A stretch of DNA of 10,192 nt. Origin: Pseudomonadota bacterium. GTDB taxonomy: Bacteria > Desulfobacterota > Desulfobulbia > Desulfobulbales > JAGXFP01. Position numbers and translations under genes: made by a program. The notes under the pieces are model-generated. The model worked only from the letters and a program-made list of their open reading frames with translations, was not told the DNA's origin and searched no databases. The stretch lies in assembly GCA_030673265.1 (NCBI GenBank), contig DAOVJK010000086.1, positions 1 through 10,192 on the forward strand, written 5' to 3'. This document shows, piece after piece, positions 7,048 through 10,192 of the stretch (positions are counted from its first letter, which is position 1; every line of letters begins with the position of its first letter).

Positions 7048-8040
7048 TTAGATAAAATGATCATAACCATGATAAGAGATATCAAGGCGCTTGGCACCAT
7101 CAATCAGCACCACACCTTTACCGTTAACAATGCGCCCTACCGGGACAATTTCACGACCAAGTTCACGACGGACAATCTCCTGCAATTTTTCACTATTCAC
7201 TGCCGGAACCGTCAAGAGCAATCTATAATCCTCACCGCCACTGAGCGCCCACGACATTGGCTCACAACCGAGTGCTTCGGCTGCGTCCCGCAGATTATCT
7301 GCGATGGGCAGCAAACCACCATCAATTTCCGCCGCCACCCCGCTTTCACAACAAAGATGGGCGAGATCTGTGGCCAGACCGTCGGATAAATCCATCATGC
7401 CATTGACCAGACCGCTCTCGGCCAGGATCCGGCCCAGAACGGTTTCCGGGGTGGGATCGAGATGGGCCGCAATCAATTGCCGCCAACTATCTTTTTCACA
7501 ACCAAGCCCCCTGCGGCAGATCTCCAGACCAGCCGCCGCGTTACCAAGCGGGCCGCTGACCATGATCAGATCACCGGGCCGAGCAGCCGAACGCAACAAG
7601 ATTTCAGCCTCGGGAGCCTCGCCCATAACGGTAACCGAGATTACATAGCCCCCCACACTCTTGACCGTATCTCCACCGATCAGCAGGGCTCCGTGTTCGG
7701 TCAAGGCGGCCAAAAAACCGGCCATAAATTGATCTAGCCACGATTCGGCAAAACCGAGCGGCAAAGCCAAAGAAAGCAGGCAATAGCGAGACCGACCGCC
7801 CATGGCGGCCACATCACTCAAATTAACGGCCGCAGCCTTACGGCCCAGCAGTTCGGGAGGATGCCAAGCCAAATCAAAATGCACCTTCTCAACCAAGGTG
7901 TCAGTGGTAACCAACTCCACCAAACCGCGACCCCGCTTAATAACCGCGCAGTCATCACCAATCCCAAGCAGCAGTTCCGCCGAACCGGACTGACTATGCC
8001 GCCTGATCCGGTCGATTATACCTTTCTCGGATAAAGACAT
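7048..8040 (-). CDS. thiL: Thiamine-monophosphate kinase ThiL (330 aa)
   Basis: Phosphorylates thiamine monophosphate with ATP to give thiamine diphosphate, the last step of cofactor synthesis, in the cytoplasm. It belongs to the PurM/SelD-type ATP-binding superfamily. Metal- and nucleotide-binding motifs are intact: GIGDDCAVI (26-34), TTDTLVEKVHFDL (45-57), GRKAAAVNLSDVAAMGG (66-82), IGGDT (121-125), VSGPLGNAAAGLE (161-173), MDLSDGLATDL (216-226) and LSGGEDYRLLL (266-276). The length is typical for the family. The start ATG follows the 123-residue gene by 12 bases, with AGGG a few bases upstream, so the two are very likely cotranscribed. uvrB follows after 120 bases that hold tandem repeats. 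No other thiamine biosynthesis gene and no TPP riboswitch is visible here, so control with the rest of the thiamine pathway is not evident. Confidence 0.97.
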   Translation of the reverse strand: MSLSEKGIIDRIRRHSQSGSAELLLGIGDDCAVIKRGRGLVELVTTDTLVEKVHFDLAWHPPELLGRKAAAVNLSDVAAMGGRSRYCLLSLALPLGFAESWLDQFMAGFLAALTEHGALLIGGDTVKSVGGYVISVTVMGEAPEAEILLRSAARPGDLIMVSGPLGNAAAGLEICRRGLGCEKDSWRQLIAAHLDPTPETVLGRILAESGLVNGMMDLSDGLATDLAHLCCESGVAAEIDGGLLPIADNLRDAAEALGCEPMSWALSGGEDYRLLLTVPAVNSEKLQEIVRRELGREIVPVGRIVNGKGVVLIDGAKRLDISYHGYDHFI

Positions 8041-8052
8041 CTTCCCTACCGT

Positions 8053-8424
8053 CTACTTAAGCAGCTGCAATTTAGGTTTAGCTTGCTTATCTTTATCGCC
8101 GGGAGCATCGTCGGGCACATCAGGCTGAATACCATTCAGGTCAACTGCCTGGATAAACCGCTGATCGCCACCCATGGTAAAAGTTTCCTGGCCGGTAAAC
8201 TGGGCCAGACGTAAGGTCCATTTCACCTCCTGGGGCGGAACGGTCAGCAACTGCAGGGAGATGTGCCACCACTCATCCCGGCGGCTATCATCCCGCTCAA
8301 AATCCTTCACTCTGGCGTACAGCAATGATCTGGGGGTATCAATGGCGATCAGAACAATATCGCCAATCTCGGTGCTATTTTTAAAACTGACCACCTTCCG
8401 CAACTCTTCAACAAGATTTTCCAT
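8053..8424 (-). CDS. Hypothetical protein, first gene of the minus-strand run (123 aa)
   Basis: Not assigned to a named family. Residues 20-95 look like one compact beta-rich domain. GDIVLIAIDTPRSLLYARVKD (21-41) opens it, EWWHISLQLLTVPPQEVKW (51-69) follows, and FTMGGDQRF (82-90) comes near its end. The stretch W-H-I-x-L-x-L-L-T-V-P with a later G-G looks like a conserved small-barrel pattern rather than random sequence. The tail (about 100-118) is Asp/Pro/Lys-rich and probably disordered. There is no signal peptide or membrane helix, so it is likely cytoplasmic. It ends 12 bases before thiL, which suggests one transcript. The SD is weak (AGTGGG about five bases before the ATG), and I could not find a clear promoter upstream. 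Confidence 0.75.
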   Translation of the reverse strand: MENLVEELRKVVSFKNSTEIGDIVLIAIDTPRSLLYARVKDFERDDSRRDEWWHISLQLLTVPPQEVKWTLRLAQFTGQETFTMGGDQRFIQAVDLNGIQPDVPDDAPGDKDKQAKPKLQLLK

Positions 8425-8746
8425 AACTACCCACTTAGACTTTCATTTATCCGTCCGACCTGATACTCTCAAAAGAATACCGCGAATAGATACTACTCAA
8501 TCGGAGGAAGGTTCTGACGAGTTACACCTTCGCCACATTCATGATGGGCTCCATTTAAAACAAAACCCAACCTTTTTAATGACATTGAGCATTACTGTAT
8601 TTGTGAAAAACTGCCCATGTATTTTTTGGTTAAGTCCCTTTGTTAAACAGGCGTAAAGCAATCTGTTTTGGGAGCGGCCAACAATAATCCTGAAAACCAT
8701 GTCTAAGCTGATCTTGGACTTTATTTATTAAATCATTTCGCAATCT

Positions 8747-8775
8747 TTGCAAAATTTATTGGCAATGATTAAAAT
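8747..8775 (+). promoter_or_regulatory. Candidate sigma-70-type promoter for the HtrA gene
   Basis: TTGCAA at 8747-8752 (four of six bases match the -35 consensus) and TAAAAT at 8770-8775 (five of six match the -10 consensus) are separated by exactly 17 bases. Transcription would begin near 8782 and give a leader of about 90 bases. I did not find an envelope-stress (sigma-E-like GGAACTT/TCTGA) promoter, although HtrA genes often have one in enterobacteria. The surrounding DNA is AT-rich, so a chance match is possible. Confidence 0.4.
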
Positions 8776-8855
8776 CAAACATGTAACTTCTCAAAAGCAA
8801 ATCACGCCAAGGCATTACATTTAAACGCGAATTGACTGAAAACCCTTATAAATTC

Positions 8856-8862
8856 AGGAGAG
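8856..8862 (+). promoter_or_regulatory. Ribosome binding site of the HtrA gene
   Basis: AGGAGAG lies eight bases before the ATG at 8871. It is a strong Shine-Dalgarno match and fixes the start so that the predicted protein begins with a complete signal peptide. Confidence 0.8.
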
Positions 8863-8870
8863 TCAATAAC

Positions 8871-10192
8871 ATGAAAAGCTTCATCAACGTTTCTGTAAAA
8901 GAAATTATCCTGACCATTATTCTGATCGCCACTCCGAATCTGGTCGTGGCCGAAAACCTGCCCGGCAACATCGCGGACCTTGTCGAACAGATGGGGCCTT
9001 CGGTGGTTAATTTATATTCGACCAAGATCACAAAACCCACGCGCAACCAGGGACTGCCTCAGTTCCATGACAACCAGGAGATCCCCGACCTCCTCAAGAA
9101 GTTTTTCGACTTGCCGATGCCGGAGAACCAACCGGGCCACCCACAAAAATCGCAAAGTCTGGGTTCAGGGGTCATCATTTCGGCCGATGGCTATATCGTT
9201 ACCAATAATCACGTGGTTGAAGGGGCCGAAGAGATCAAGGTCCGTTGCACCAACCATGAAGAGTATGATGCGAAGATCATCGGCCGCGATCCTAAAACAG
9301 ATGTGGCCCTGATCAAGATTGAACCACACAACGGTCTGACCTACGTAAAGTTTGGCGATTCCGATAAAATTCGGGTTGGTGAATGGGTCGTCGCCATCGG
9401 CAATCCATTCGGTTTTGAGAACACTGTTACAGCCGGCATTGTAAGTGGCAAGGGCAGATCGTTCGGCAGCGGCCCTTACGAAAACTTCATTCAAACCGAC
9501 GCATCCATCAATCTGGGCAATTCCGGCGGTCCCCTTTTCGATCTTGACGGTGACCTCATCGGAATCAACTCTGTCATTTTCAGTCGCAGCGGCGGCAATA
9601 TCGGTCTCGGTTTTGCTATTCCGGTAAATATGGTCAAGAATGTTGTCGATCAACTCAAAGAACATGGCACGGTTACCCGTGGCTGGCTCGGAGTTATGAT
9701 TCAGCACGTTACCGCAGATCTTGCCGACAAATTCGGTCTGGAGCGACCTATTGGCGCCCTGGTCGGTGAAGTAATGGAGAACAGCCCTGCCGATAAAGCC
9801 GGCATAAAACAGGGTGATGTTATAATCGAATTCATGGGCCGGGAAATTACCGCCATGACCACTCTACCCTCTTTTGTGGCCCTTACTCCGGTCGGCACGG
9901 AAGCGGAATTAACGATTATCCGTAAAGGAAAAAGAAAGAAGATCAAGATAACAATAGGCAAACTGAATGAAGAACAGATTGCCACCGGCTCATCAGCAAG
10001 CGACAACATCAATCGGAAACTTGGCCTGACCGTTCAGGAAATAACCCCGGAATTGGCAAAAACATTGGGAATTAAGGAGAATGAAGGATTGATCATCTCC
10101 GATATTGAAAGCAGTTCTCCAGCAGCCGCAGCCGGAATAAGACGCGGCGAGATCATTCTTGAAGTCAACCAGAAACCGATTACAAGCATCAA
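8871..10192 (+). CDS. Do/HtrA-family periplasmic serine protease, 3' end cut off
   Basis: Envelope quality-control protease/chaperone of the DegP/DegQ group, which degrades or holds misfolded exported proteins. The 440 codons present show a signal peptide (residues 1-27, hydrophobic IILTIILIA core, likely cleavage after VVA). A trypsin-like domain follows with triad H114 (TNNHVV), D144 (KTDVALIKI) and S218 (GNSGGP). GSGVIISADGYIVTNNHVV runs from about 98, and the spacing of the triad matches DegP. PDZ1 covers about 268-362 (RGWLGV at 270-275). PDZ2 begins about 381 (NRKLGL) and is interrupted by the window edge; a few tens of residues are probably missing. Leu instead of Arg or Pro precedes GNSGG, which is a tolerated position. 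No frameshift was seen. A strong SD and a candidate promoter precede it. It is divergent from the thiL-uvrB run. DegP and DegQ cannot be told apart from this fragment, so no symbol is given. Confidence 0.96.
   Translation, partial: MKSFINVSVKEIILTIILIATPNLVVAENLPGNIADLVEQMGPSVVNLYSTKITKPTRNQGLPQFHDNQEIPDLLKKFFDLPMPENQPGHPQKSQSLGSGVIISADGYIVTNNHVVEGAEEIKVRCTNHEEYDAKIIGRDPKTDVALIKIEPHNGLTYVKFGDSDKIRVGEWVVAIGNPFGFENTVTAGIVSGKGRSFGSGPYENFIQTDASINLGNSGGPLFDLDGDLIGINSVIFSRSGGNIGLGFAIPVNMVKNVVDQLKEHGTVTRGWLGVMIQHVTADLADKFGLERPIGALVGEVMENSPADKAGIKQGDVIIEFMGREITAMTTLPSFVALTPVGTEAELTIIRKGKRKKIKITIGKLNEEQIATGSSASDNINRKLGLTVQEITPELAKTLGIKENEGLIISDIESSSPAAAAGIRRGEIILEVNQKPITSI

Larger units (their letters stand above)
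8425..8870. other. Divergent intergenic region between the minus-strand run and the HtrA gene
   Basis: These 446 bases should hold promoters for both directions. For the plus strand I found one candidate (8747-8775). For the minus strand the best pair, TTGAGT and TATTCT reading out from about 8500, has a spacer of only 15 bases, so I do not call it. AAACAG (8645-8650) and CTGTTT (8663-8668) form a six-base inverted repeat with a 12-base gap. No reading frame here gives a believable protein: the plus-strand frame running into it from 8174 starts antisense to the 123-residue gene. No tRNA-like or terminator-like structure was recognised. Confidence 0.5.

Noticed and set aside
8174..8656. Plus-strand frame of 160 codons running from the 123-residue gene into the intergenic region
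   Set aside because: Half is antisense to the 123-residue gene, and the remainder reads as low-quality protein without motifs or a ribosome binding site.
8832..8852. TTGACT and TATAAA just before the HtrA start as a promoter
   Set aside because: The spacer is only 9 bases, far too short for sigma-70-type recognition.
9513..9530. Leu before GNSGGP in the HtrA active-site loop as a possible inactivating change
   Set aside because: This position varies in the family (Arg in E. coli DegP, Pro in others). The His-Asp-Ser triad and the glycines of the oxyanion region are intact, so activity is expected.

Overview
The window looks like chromosomal DNA of a Gram-negative bacterium, most likely in or near Desulfobacterota (former Deltaproteobacteria). 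That placement is an inference. It rests on the gene families: a DUF374-type lysophospholipid acyltransferase, a large orphan hybrid histidine kinase with a dCache-like sensor and a Cys-bearing PAS domain, and an exported HtrA protease. No rRNA or other marker gene is present to confirm it. I see no tRNA, rRNA, CRISPR array, insertion sequence or phage gene.

Layout. (1) 1-653: a 64-residue four-cysteine protein (132-326, +), then about 330 bases with no convincing gene. (2) 654-3230 (+): a membrane-bound hybrid histidine kinase of 858 residues (periplasmic sensor, PAS, HisKA, HATPase, receiver) with no DNA-binding response regulator beside it. (3) 3231-3396: a convergent intergenic gap holding a probable terminator. 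(4) 8424 down to 3397 (-): a run of five co-directional genes. In transcription order these are a 123-residue conserved-looking hypothetical protein, thiL (thiamine-monophosphate kinase), uvrB (nucleotide excision repair), a DUF374-type acyltransferase whose start overlaps the uvrB end by 10 bases, and an exported DUF4350-like protein. (5) 8425-8870: a 446-base divergent intergenic region with a candidate promoter for the next gene. (6) 8871 to the right edge (+): a Do/HtrA-family periplasmic serine protease, cut off in its second PDZ domain.

How the genes work together. ThiL makes the cofactor thiamine diphosphate, UvrB acts in DNA damage repair, the acyltransferase probably acylates envelope lipid, and HtrA handles misfolded envelope proteins. 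No single pathway is evident, so the minus-strand cluster looks like a housekeeping operon of mixed function.

The most unusual structure is the 120-base thiL-uvrB gap. It holds three tandem 19-bp repeats next to two mutually exclusive short hairpins that surround the only Shine-Dalgarno-like sequence of uvrB. I found no clear sign of a new defence system or mobile element. Most of the window is ordinary core-genome content.
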